Part shown: piece after piece, positions 1-10,456 of the stretch
How positions within the stretch are numbered: position 1 is the stretch's first letter
Layout: every line of letters begins with the position of its first letter
NCBI GenBank assembly: GCA_003993805.1
Contig: RSEF01000021.1
Span: 2,801,065-2,865,064, forward strand
Source of the DNA: Himantopus leucocephalus
Taxonomy: Eukaryota; Chordata; Aves; Charadriiformes; Recurvirostridae
Reading direction: 5' to 3'
DNA: 64,000 nucleotides
Translations under genes and position numbers: made by a program
Notes under the pieces: generated by a model
The model's input: only the letters and a program-made list of their open reading frames with translations
What the model was told of the DNA's origin: nothing
Database searches by the model: none

Positions 1-1077
1 GCACTGTCTGAGCAATGTTGAAATAGCAATGAGTATTTTTGTGGTGAATAAGTTATGAAGTCCTCTAATTTTCACCACACTCTTCCCATGTTTGGTATTT
101 TTCTCAACAATTGTGCTGTTGAACACATAAGATAGCATGGAAATCATAGCTCTCATTTTAAACAAAAATCAAAACATATGGGAGTACGAGGTGAACTGGA
201 ATTCTGAACAAAATGATCCAAAGATTGGTCAGTTGGTTTTATTTTCATATTTTAAAAAAATGCTGTAATTCAGGGTAGAAGCTTCAAGTTTCTTAACTTG
301 GGACATATGAGATCACCATGGTCCGTCAAGATTTAAGTGGGAAGTGCCCACTGGATGTGAAAATTTCACATTCCATATCCCATTTATCATGGGATATTTC
401 CTTATGCAGGTGCTCCCCCTACTGTTTTACTACATAAAATGTTCTTGTTTTTCCTTCATTGCGGTGATTTTACAGCTACAGATTGAACAATCTGCAATTT
501 GATTTATGTTCCAGACCCTTCCATACACTAGCAAGTAAAAATTTGAGTTGCGCCTGGAGCAAGGAGGGAGGGGATAGGAATGCATTAAGTAACCATAAGA
601 TTCATCACAGCTTTACTTATAATTGACAACTTTTGGTACAGTTAAATTAGAACTTGGATGTCACAAGTTGTGTTGCTAATAACAGACCACTGTAAACCAA
701 AGGACTACAAATATCCAAGTTTACTTATAAGTAGCCTTCCTGCTTCTCAGCACTGGGAAGAAACAAGCTCCAAGTCTTCCACCTTACTTTGAAGTGAGTT
801 ACTGCAGTATTAGTTTGTAAACTCTTTAAAAAATGTCTGTTTTAATCCAAGTGGAAGTAGTTTTGTCAAATAAATTACATTGTAGAACTGTTTAACTTCC
901 CCTTCACTTAAGCATGTCGCAAAACTGAATTTATAACTACACGACGTTAAAATCTGCTAAGAAATGTTTTGACAAAAAGAAGTATCAGACTTCAAGATGC
1001 ATATGGGTAGTAAACATTTTCAGAATGCTGCTACCTTTGTTAAAAAGGCCACTGTTCGTATGGAGCATTCAAATAAT
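1..1077. other. AT-rich intergenic DNA, no gene seen
   Basis: I see no exon with a plausible open frame and splice sites on either strand, and no repeat family I recognise. From human synteny PLCH2 should lie further left on the minus strand, transcribed away from PEX10, but no part of its coding sequence is visible here. Confidence 0.5.
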
Positions 1078-1097
1078 TATTTTTTTTTAAACACTAG

Positions 1098-1283
1098 TCA
1101 CACCTGCAGCAGCCTCACAGCAGGCCACGGGATCCCGGCTGACTCCATCAAGAGGCCAAGAAGACTTGTGACAAGAGTCACTAGACAAGAGTCCGCGCTC
1201 AAGTCTCTACATAAACAAGCAACTAGACACAACATCAAGAGTAATTCATCACAAACACTGCTGACTAAGGCCTTAACGCCCAT
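1098..1283 (-). CDS. Possible 61-residue divergent ORF upstream of PEX10, function unknown
   Basis: On the minus strand an ATG at 1283-1281 has a good Kozak context (purine at -3, G at +4). It opens a 61-codon frame ending at 1098. The peptide is hydrophobic and leucine/cysteine rich, beginning MGVKALVSSVCDELLLMLCL. A GT splice donor (CTGCAG|GTGTGA) overlaps the last codons, so this could instead be the first exon of a longer transcript. It faces away from PEX10 and starts at the edge of the shared CpG island, as divergent transcripts often do. The same frame is open into the island upstream, so openness alone is weak evidence. I do not recognise the protein, and it may be a chance ORF. Confidence 0.2.
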   Translation of the reverse strand: MGVKALVSSVCDELLLMLCLVACLCRDLSADSCLVTLVTSLLGLLMESAGIPWPAVRLLQV

Positions 1284-1289
1284 CTTTCC

Positions 1290-1790
1290 CGCGGGCGCTG
1301 AGGAAAGCGCCCTCCGCCGCCTCAGCAGCCGCCGCCGCCTCAGCCGCGCGCTCTCCGGGCGGGCGCTGCGCAATGACGCACCGTCCCTGCGCCGGCCGCG
1401 CGCGCACGGGGCGGTGCACCGTCCCGCCTCAGGGGCCGCAGCGCCCCCGCGCGGAGTCACATCTCCCTCCGCGCGCGATGGCGGCGGCGGCGGCGGCGGC
1501 GGCGGCGGGGTCGGCGCGGCTGGTGCGGTGCGGGCAGAAGGACGAGCTGTACCGGAGCGGGCTGCGGAGCGGGGCCGGCGCCGCGCTGCACGGGCTGGCG
1601 GGTAATGCCTCCCCCGCGGGGGTTCCTTTCCACCCCGGGCCCTGCCGCCGGGCTCGGCGGTGTGGTGGGCGGGCGGGACTGCAGCGATTCCCCCCACCCC
1701 CGCCGGCTCTGGGCTGCCGCAGAGCTCTCGGGTCGGGGCTGGAGGTGGGCCCGTCTCTCGTTGGGGCGTGTGGGAGGAGCTCCCGGCGGA
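1290..1790. promoter_or_regulatory. CpG island and promoter of PEX10
   Basis: The sequence changes abruptly from AT-rich to very GC- and CpG-rich DNA, centred on the PEX10 start codon at 1478. A CRE-like TGACGCA lies near 1374, about 100 bp upstream of the ATG. No TATA box is evident, as is usual for a housekeeping CpG-island promoter. The island may also drive a divergent transcript to the left. Confidence 0.75.
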
Positions 1791-4700
1791 GGGAATTTCA
1801 CGTCAGGTGACTGCTCTGATCCCCATCCCGTAGGTGCCAAGAAGTGGCTGGAGTGGAGGAAAGAGCTCGAACTGCTCTCTGATGTCGCCTACTTCGTCCT
1901 TACCACTTTGTCAGGTACCGCGCCGAGGAACTTCGTATTTAGCATTTCATAGAATGGTTTGGGTTGGAAGGGACCTTGAAGACCACCCAGTGCCACCCCC
2001 CTGCCATGGGCAGGGACACCTCCCCCCAGCCCAGGTTGCTCCAAGCCCCGTCCAACCTGGCCTTGAACACCTCCAGGGATGGGGCAGCCACAGCTTCTCG
2101 GGGCAACCGGGGCCAGGGTGAAAAAATGAGCTTTCTGTCCTGGGTGGCAGCTGTTTGTTGGCAGCCACCAACTGGACAGGACTGCTTCACAGTGATTTGT
2201 TTAACGTGGGGTTTTTGTTTGTTAGTTTTGTTTTTCTATAAGTGCCTTTTATTAAATATGAAACCACTAAACTGTCAGAAGTTTGAGTTCAAATGCAGCA
2301 GTTTATCAACACAGATAACGTTCTTTTAAAGGCAAGTTTCTTTTTAAAAAGGGAGGCATGACACTATGAAAAAGTGTCCCTGCTCTAAGCCTAAAACCAT
2401 TGCAGATACTGATGCTGCAGATGCTGATGTAAACATAATGCTCACCTCATTCAACACAAAAAAATGCAGCTATTTTTGAAACTCCAAAACCTGATGTGTT
2501 CCAACCTGAGCAGCCTGTCACCACTGCTCAGCCACACCGAGGATGACGATGACATTGCCATCGCCATCTCACCCTGCACGTTTTCTGTTACACACATTGT
2601 TTAGGTTACCAGACTCTGGGTGAAGAGTACGTTAACATTGTTCAAGTTGACTCAACCAAGAAAAGGGTACCTTCTTTTCTTCGACGGGCCATCTTCATTG
2701 CTCTTCATACTGTAGTACCCTACTGCTTAGAAAAGGGATTGCTGCACCTGGAACATGAGTTGCAGACAGAATCTGATGAGTCCAGAACCTCGCCGAGCAA
2801 CCCAGCACTTGGCTTATCCAGCAGGACCTTAATACGAAACTGGATACAGAAACAAGTTGGGGAGCTTACAGAACAGCAGAAGAAAACAGTCTCACAAATT
2901 GTGCATGTTCTTAAACAATCCATACCTTTACTTCATCGACTACATCTGGCAGTATTCTACATAAGTGGCACTTTTTATCACCTGTCTAAAAGAATCACCG
3001 GAATCACGTATGTAAGTGGATGTATTTCTTGCTTGAAGGTGGTGTCCACTGCAGTATTTTGGCCTCTTGGGCTGCCCTGTGTGCAAAAGGGATACAGAAT
3101 TTGGCTGTAGCTGACTATAATATGGGCAGAGCAGACTGGGTGAGAGGGAAATTTTTAATATTACATAGAGGGGTTATGAGTCCCTGTAGTCAAAAGGTCA
3201 TGGCTAATAAATGTGAATGCACTGTCAGAAGTTAATACCCTTTGTAACTTCAGAACACTGTCTAGTCCAGTCTGTCTTCTGCATATACACAAAAAGTGAG
3301 AATTGGCTTAATAAATTCATGGTAAATACTCAAATATAGTTTTGAACAAAAATCAGTACACGTTTAGATACTATTTTTCTATATGAAGAGCTTAATTTCA
3401 CATCATCTTTTCAATAAGTATCTTTCTAAAAAACATCAGCCACTGGCCCAGGAATGTGTATAGACAGAAGACTCCTCAATAATCCCCAATATCAGTGTGG
3501 AAAAGAGGTGTCTTGACTATTTGCTCAGAGCTACATAACAAACGCAAACCGATTAAAGCAGCAGTTTTGATGGGCAGACAGACAACGCAAGACAATTGAT
3601 CCTTGCACAAACAGTTAAGTGTAGCCTGACTGAACGAGATGCATCCAGGACACATTAGACCTCCTGAGAGACAGCAGGTTGCTAAGTCTTAGAAACATGT
3701 CATTTTTTTGGACAGGAATGAGAATCCCAAAGCAAGAATTTATTGATATGGGGAGGGCAGGGTATAGTTTCATAAAACCACACTAAAAAAACTTCTCTAT
3801 TTCTGTAAACTATATAGCTGCATTTTGGAGGACTGCAAGGAGAAGATCAGAGTATTCAATCAAGTTACAAGTTTCTTGGAATAATTTCACTCTTCCATCT
3901 TCTTCTAACAATTGGTGTTCAGATGTACAGCTTCAAACAGAAACAAAGAGCAAGGCAGGAATGGAAACTACACCGCAACCTAGCTCATCAAAAGTATGAT
4001 GATTTTTACTTACTAGGAAAGAGGTGGAAGCAATGGTGGGAAATGTAATAGCTTTCGTGAACAGGGAAAACACTGGAGTGACACTTTGACTTAAGTTGCA
4101 ACTTGATGTAAGGTAACTGTTGATGCATTCCTCACTGTTTTAAGCATCTCTTAGATTTCATGCTTTGCTTTCGTGTTTTTGAGATCTTCACGAAAAGGGT
4201 TAATACTTGAAGATGGGGTTTACTTTAAGATCGTGTTATCAAATATTTTTTACAAGCAGGCTAAATAAAGTTAAGTAATATATAACTATGTTAATTAGAA
4301 ATACAACCAAGGAACAAACTACTGGGCGCCACTCCCGCTGCACTTTGTGTTTGGAAGAACGGAGACATACGACAGCCACACCTTGTGGCCACCTGTTCTG
4401 CTGGGAATGCATCACAGCGTGGTGTAACACCAGAGTAAGTACAGAAGGACTAACGGAGGCTGGAAGGGGTAAACGCGATGAAATTTCTACTTGATAATAC
4501 CTGTCAGCCTGAGCATTGAAGTAACACCCTTTCTCTCACTAAGGCGCCCAAAATCCCCACACAAGAGTTTACCAGGACCTAGAACAGAATAACTATGCAT
4601 TACATAGATGAGGTAAATAAGGTGAGCAGTTTTCTGTCCCAGTCATTGAAATGTAATCGGACTGCTGTGGAAGTCAGACATGGAGAAAATTCCCTTATCT

Positions 4701-6896
4701 ACAGACCTAAGCTATTATTCTGACTGCAAAGAAACAACAAGAGTGATAATGTTCTGAAGCCTTCTTCACCTCATTTCCAGTAAAAAGGAATAAGTAAGTT
4801 ACAACCAAACTGAGTTAGCTCTCGTGCATGGTATTTTAAACTCGGATTTTGCTCTGGATTAATGAAATACAACAGAATTTTCATCCATTAAGGATTTTGT
4901 AGACATTGTGGACATTGTCCATTTGTTTTCTCTAAAGAATGAAAACTGCTTGCCAGAAAAAGGGCATCAAGTGTTACTTACAAATAAAATCTTTGCCACA
5001 GAGGCTATGGCTGTGCTATAATTCAGATGTATTACTGCAGCTGTTCTAGAAATGAGTGGTGTGATCTACTTGAGATACTAGTATGACTGTGGTGGAACAG
5101 AATCAAGCAAATAGAACTTCTCAGAGAATTTCCCTAAGATCCAAAATCGATTTTGACACTAAAGTCAGTGTAGCCAAAGACCTGTATTGAAAGCCATCAA
5201 GGTTATACCTATGCAAGCTGTTAAGTTCTACAATAGATACACCATTTGAAGACACAAACTAGAAGGCAGCTTGCAATGAGCTACTGCCTTCCTAACACCA
5301 CCCTGACACAAATCAGGAAACATCGAGAGTCACTTCAGATTCGCTTGTAAAGACCTGGCCAATGTTCATCAGTCCTGCCTGAATGCTGTCAGAAGCTGTG
5401 GTAGAAGCTTTCATCTAGCTGCAGGGAAGGAGTGGTAAGCTACTGAATTACTCAGATGTGTTTTCCAACGTTGTGAAAATAGATGCTCTTATTGGGTAGT
5501 CAGATTCATTTAATCCTTTTTAAAAAAAAAAGGGGTGGGAAATCACTCAAAGCTGGTAATTAGTAAGCAGATGCAAAATGGGTTTGTATCTACCTCCCAA
5601 AACTTTAGTTTGGGCTTTTATGGTTTCCAGTAGGAAGCTGAAGCATCATGAACTGAAGTTTTCACACACATTTTCAAAGTTTCATTAGAATAATTTAGGT
5701 AAACTATCCTTTTGCACTCTGGTCTTACTCAAGCTTATTTGGTCCCTTATGTGGTTGGACATCAATTAAATAAAAGTTGTTCTTGTAATCTAGAATGAAG
5801 ATTAGTCCTCACTTGCCATAACACCTCCGACTGGAAAATTAAGGAAGAACTTCAAACGACTTAAGTGTTAGAAATTGCCCTGCTGACTCCCTGCTTGACT
5901 TATCTTCAAATAACATGGAGGCAATAGAAATTTGAATATAACAGAAGTACACTTAGAAGGCTACTGACAATTTCAGTTGTCAGTTTTCAGTGACTAGTAG
6001 TTGACAATAGAGCTGTATCATCTATTAGGGGACATTTATTTTAGACCATTTTTTGCATTGTTGTCAACTCTAAAGCTGTCCCAGATGCACATATCTGTAA
6101 GTAGACAGTATTACAAATGCATTACGCAGTGGTATTTCAGATCTGAAAACAACCATTCACTATAATTGCATCTTTACCTTATTCTTTGCCCTAAAGGCTT
6201 GGTGACTAATTCACTACTCAGAGAGCAGTTCAAGGTCCATGGTAAAGGATTTTGTTTCAGATACAGAGACTTAAGCTTGATTTTTCTTAACACTAGCAAC
6301 ACTTGTAGTCTATGGGAATGCACTGACCCAATAAATGCCTTTGACTCTCCTACTGGATTCACCAAGCAAGGATACAAAAATTTAAGAGCTCTGATTTAGA
6401 GAACTGAGTATCTTATAGCACACAGTCAGTATCTTTAAATACTACTTCTAGCGTACATGAATAAATGTTTCCTCATACTGGCTCTAACTGCAGTTTTTTC
6501 TGATTCCACTTGTTAGCAAAATTAACTGAAGAGGTAGTATTGCCACCTAGATCAAAAAACAAACACACAGAGAGCAAGAGAACTGGTAAGAATCGATCCA
6601 GTTTTTGAGCACCCATATCACCTCAAGTTGCTTTTTAAATTGGGCTAACTTAGGGTGCTTTACATGGTTAAGCTTGCATCACAAACTGGACTGAAAAACA
6701 TGTTTTTTTTTAATTACGGATGCTGATTATTTTCTAGAAGTGGGTAAACAGTTATATTTTGATTTTTTTTAACTTTTAAATACAGCAATTCAGTACATCT
6801 ATCTTATTTCTTTTCTTTTTGTAGACAGAATGTCCACTGTGCAGAGAGAAGTTTCATCCTCAGAAACTGATCTACCTACGTCACTATCAACTGTAA
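1478..6896 (+). CDS. PEX10: Peroxisome biogenesis factor 10 (RING-type E3 ubiquitin ligase)
   Basis: PEX10 works in the peroxisomal membrane with PEX2 and PEX12. Together they ubiquitinate the PEX5 import receptor so that it can be recycled or degraded. Six coding exons join in frame with GT-AG introns: 1478-1601, 1834-1914, 2605-3011, 3818-3993, 4299-4434 and 6825-6896, giving 331 residues (human about 326). After a nine-alanine tract the N-terminus has the family signature [12 protein letters not shown] and [10 protein letters not shown]. The middle carries [33 protein letters not shown] and [14 protein letters not shown]. The C-terminal C3HC4 RING reads [13 protein letters not shown] and CPLC, with the last intron between the third and fourth zinc-ligand pairs. 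The protein ends [10 protein letters not shown]. No frameshift or stop interrupts it. The start is fixed by similarity and by the CpG island. Identification is firm. Confidence 0.96.
1948..2120 (-). mobile_element. CR1 LINE 3'-end fragment in PEX10 intron 2
   Basis: The segment opens with CATAGAAT then GGTTTGGGTTGGAAGGGACC. It continues with recognisable CR1 tail phrases: GGGCAGGGACACCTCC, CAGGTTGCTCCAAGCCCC, CCAACCTGGCCTTGAACACC, and CAGGGATGGGGCAGCCACAG. CATAGAAT is the reverse complement of the CR1 terminal octamer, so the element lies on the minus strand with its 3' end at the left. It is 5'-truncated, as most CR1 copies are. CR1 is the dominant LINE of birds and is also found in other reptiles. 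Confidence 0.92.
2121..2604 (+). other. Rest of PEX10 intron 2, no second gene
   Basis: An ATG at 2366 starts a short frame with Asp/Ala repeats (ATADTDAAD-like), but it stops within about 40 codons. Several imperfect GATGCT and GATGAC units occur at 2405-2560. I cannot assign it to any gene, and it may be an old retro-insert. Confidence 0.3.
4435..6824 (+). other. PEX10 intron 5, nothing recognised
   Basis: This 2.4-kb intron separates the RING core from the final CPLC exon. It is AT-rich with no repeat family I recognise and no second open reading frame with splice sites. It ends in a clear pyrimidine tract and GTAG at 6824. Confidence 0.6.
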
Positions 6897-7420
6897 AGGA
6901 AAAATCTTCTGTTTCATGACAAGGGCCGCAGCTCTCATACCCTTTATGAAGTTACCATACAGCTTGAGTTAATCCAAGAAAAAGGCTTTACAATAAAATT
7001 GCTGACTGCCTGTGCAAGGTGGCAATTCATTCCTGTTTTACAGAATAAATCTATTTCTGCCTCTGCCCTTATGCTTCTTCTAACACGGTTCTTGACCATA
7101 TTAAAAATACATCTTTCTAAAAAGTGCTTAACACAAATGTAAGTTTTCTTCACTCTGGACAATGAAGAATTTAAATCGGATTCCCATTCTCTAAATGTAA
7201 GTGTAGATAAGAAGTCTTTCAACCTTTTATAGAATGCGCAAGGTATTAGTAAAATCCTACAATTTGTAAGACTCTCTTCCTGTAACATAATAATGAGTCC
7301 ATGCTGTAGGCTTCAGGGGAAAAGGACAAAAGCTGTACACAAATCCTTAGTTTAACTGCAGTGGAAGTTCTGAGGATAAATGTATGTCATGTACCATTGT
7401 GTTTTCATAACAAGGTTAAC

Positions 7421-7426
7421 AATAAA
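7421..7426 (+). terminator. Likely poly(A) signal of PEX10
   Basis: A canonical AATAAA lies 525 bp after the PEX10 stop, followed by GT-rich sequence (CATGTTTCCTTGATGTG), as expected for cleavage and polyadenylation. An earlier AATAAA at 7044-7049 could give a shorter transcript. Confidence 0.65.
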
Positions 7427-7449
7427 GCATGTTTCCTTGATGTGACAAA

Positions 7450-10400
7450 CCGTGACTTTCCCTTAGATCAAAAGAAGCAACAAATGCCAACCCATAGGAA
7501 TGCAGACTACTCTGCACACTGATCCATTAACATTCAGCTTCCAAACTCAAAGCTCTTCTATCACTATTAGATATCCCAACCTTCCATCAAGTATTCTAGA
7601 CATTTGGGCTACAGCAACGTAACAAGTGTTGTTTCAAAAAAGCCCTAGTATGTATACTAATAGAAACTAAGCTCAACTATGAAACATTAGTTTTATAACA
7701 GTTTAAGTTTTGCCTGTGTGGTGTTTTCCACAGTCTTAAGACAGATAGGGAAGAAGCTGACTTCAGCCACAAGACCCCCTCCGCTCTTTATGGCAATAAG
7801 GGCTATTTCAGCTAAGTCAATACTTCAGAGTATAAAGGGGGAGGGATTCAGCAGCATCACCTCGTCAAGGTTTATTCCCATAAGCTATTATTAGTTCAGT
7901 TATACAAGTATTTGAAGCAGCAGAGAAGAAGATTGTTAGTTGTTAACATCTCTTGTCACTCTTGCATGACAGGAAACATACAAGATGAATTTATTGTATT
8001 CTTTAAATACAGATGGGGAGAAAAAGTCAGATGATCCACTCTGTGGATCATAAGTTACAGTTTCAATAAATCTTTCACAAATGGCACTGAATATGGACTT
8101 GGGGTAGCAGGGGGAGGTGTGCTACAGTAAGAGCACTTCTTTTAAGATGGTTCATTATACTGCAGAGATCCCGGTTAGATAGTTAACAAATCTCCAAGTG
8201 TTGTCATAAAACCCCCAATAAAATTAGTTTAACTTTTCATCATATCTATAAATGGAATAAAAAAAATAGTTGCTCGTTAACTATGCGAACACTTCATCAT
8301 TACTGTCCATAAGTGATTTTCAGAGCTGCAATACCATCCCTTTCTTACACCAGGAAACTTTCAGGCATGCTTCACCTATTTAAAATCATCAAGGCAACAG
8401 TGGAAGAAAAATGGTCCATATCACAAATCAAAACATGACTACCTAAGGAAATCACTGCCTGGTCTCCTTACTAAGAAAAGAGTAAGGAAAAACATTTAGT
8501 TGCACATAAAAAGGAAGCAATCGATGACTGGGAAGGATCTGTGAAGCTGTCAAGCCAAGTTTTTCAAGCATTCTGTAAGGGTAATTTATTTTTAGCACTT
8601 GTAAATGATAAAAATAGAGCAAAGTTTAACAAAATGCCATCAAACTTGTCTGGCTGTTGCATGCCGAGAGTCAGCTAGGGCACTATACTGTCGTCCCAAC
8701 AGCATCTACAATCTACATTTGAAAACTGTGAATCCCACTGAATGCAGAGCATCTACACCTACCTAAGAATGAGAAGGCATTAATCTCAAACTGCCACTAG
8801 AGTTCGAAATTACATGGAGGTAAAAATGTCTGATTTGCAATGGATGTTGTTAACACTGTTGTTTAGTGGAGTCATCCGAGCTGCTACTTTTAATATTAAT
8901 AAACCGTATTTCTCTCCCTGATTTGCCCGTATTATTCAGAAACTCCAGCAAGCCTGAAGACAGCTTCTCCAAGTCAGGGCTTTCAGATTTTTAGGCAATG
9001 AACTGCAAGTATCCATGACTGGTATTTTTGTAAGGCCCTTTCTGGATACTGCATTTCCATAATTTTACATTTTGACATTACCAGTTTCCACACTGCTAAT
9101 AAAACAAACACATGCAAACAAACGAAAACCAACAGGTCAATGTGAACTAAAACTACCTGTAATTTTCCCAGGATTACTGAAGGCTGAATTCCAGAGCTCC
9201 ATAATGACTTCATTTGACAGAATTAGATGAAAGGGTATCTACATACATTTTCCAATTAGGTGTCTGTTGAAGTTGCCACTATACTCCATTCAGAATCTTC
9301 AAAGAGCTAATCTTTTCCTACTTTCTGCAAGGGAATGCCCCCTGAAGAGTTGAAAAAGGCATTGCATGAAGATAAATTGAGGGTAACCGTTACTGAAAAG
9401 GAGCCATAAATACTGTTAGATCAATATAGGTATATAAAGATAGAGAACAAGTAAAGGGGGACACTGTCTTTTAATAAATTTTGGAATTAAAAAGTCACTT
9501 AATAAAACTGTAGTTGTATCACATGAAAAAGTTTACATGCAGGTCATTTTTCTCTGATTTTTTTTTTCCCCATAGAAAATGAAAAGCTGTGTTAAAACCC
9601 ACATGGTTCATCTGCTATGGCCAGTTTGGGTATATTCTGAAAGGGCTGCATGAAGTCAGCTTAAATTAATGAAGAAACCCTTAAGTATGAAAGAAACTCC
9701 AACTAATAACAATTAAAATATGTATTTTTATCATTCCAGGTCCTCAAAAGAAATTGTGATAGTTTCAACAAAGTTTTGAGTCATCGTGAAAGAGCCCAAT
9801 TTTAGCATCTGCTAGGAGATGTAATGGTGAAACTGGCATTAAAACCCAACACAAATGAGTTGCTTTAGAAGCTATATGAGTATTTTTTCCCCGACTGCAA
9901 ACCCCATAATTTAGTAGATTTCTTATTCCTATCTGTATTTGTTTGGTTATAACTCAGCAATACCATGCATTTAGGAAACCGGCTTAAATTCTGCATCTAT
10001 TTAGGTCTACTGAATTCTTCTATGAAAATAGCACACAGCCATGAAGCAGAAAACAGCATCATGTGTGCCATCTTACATTTTTCCTCCATATATGTGCACA
10101 GCACTTCAGGGTGATATTGAGCAGGATAACTATGTAAAAATATCCAACTTTAAGCCATTATCTCTCCAGTGCAATGGATCTTGAAAGAAATACATTATCC
10201 CAAATCCATGGGATTATCCAAAGTTTCTCCAACTTCTTACAAAAGATAATAAACTCAATGCGATTTGGTTAGAATGCCAGTTTCTTCAAGAAACTGATAT
10301 TTCAGATAAAAATAGCAAGATCCTCTTAAAATGAAAATTCAACTGCTTTGTCACCACTCTTAATCATTTTTTATGAAGAAAAAAGGCATTGTTACAATGG

Positions 10401-10456
10401 CTCAAAATCGTTCCTTTAGTTAGAAGTAGAATTGGTCAACAGGTTGATTGCATCTT
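7450..10456 (-). other. Convergent interval: RER1 3'UTR plus short intergenic DNA
   Basis: PEX10 and RER1 point toward each other across this stretch. On the minus strand AATAAA (TTTATT on plus) occurs at 8585-8590, 7990-7995 and 7871-7876, so the RER1 3'UTR may run about 1.9-2.6 kb. The signal at 7990 has GU-rich sequence downstream. No other gene or recognisable repeat is seen. Confidence 0.5.

Noticed and set aside
997..1840. Overlapping long ORFs in several frames across the PEX10 CpG island, including Arg- and Pro-rich minus-strand frames
   Set aside because: GC-rich DNA has few stop codons. The peptides are low-complexity and conflict with the clear PEX10 exon 1.
6944..7288. Minus-strand ORF of 114 codons in the PEX10 3'UTR
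   Set aside because: No splice or promoter support and no recognisable domain; chance frame antisense to the UTR.
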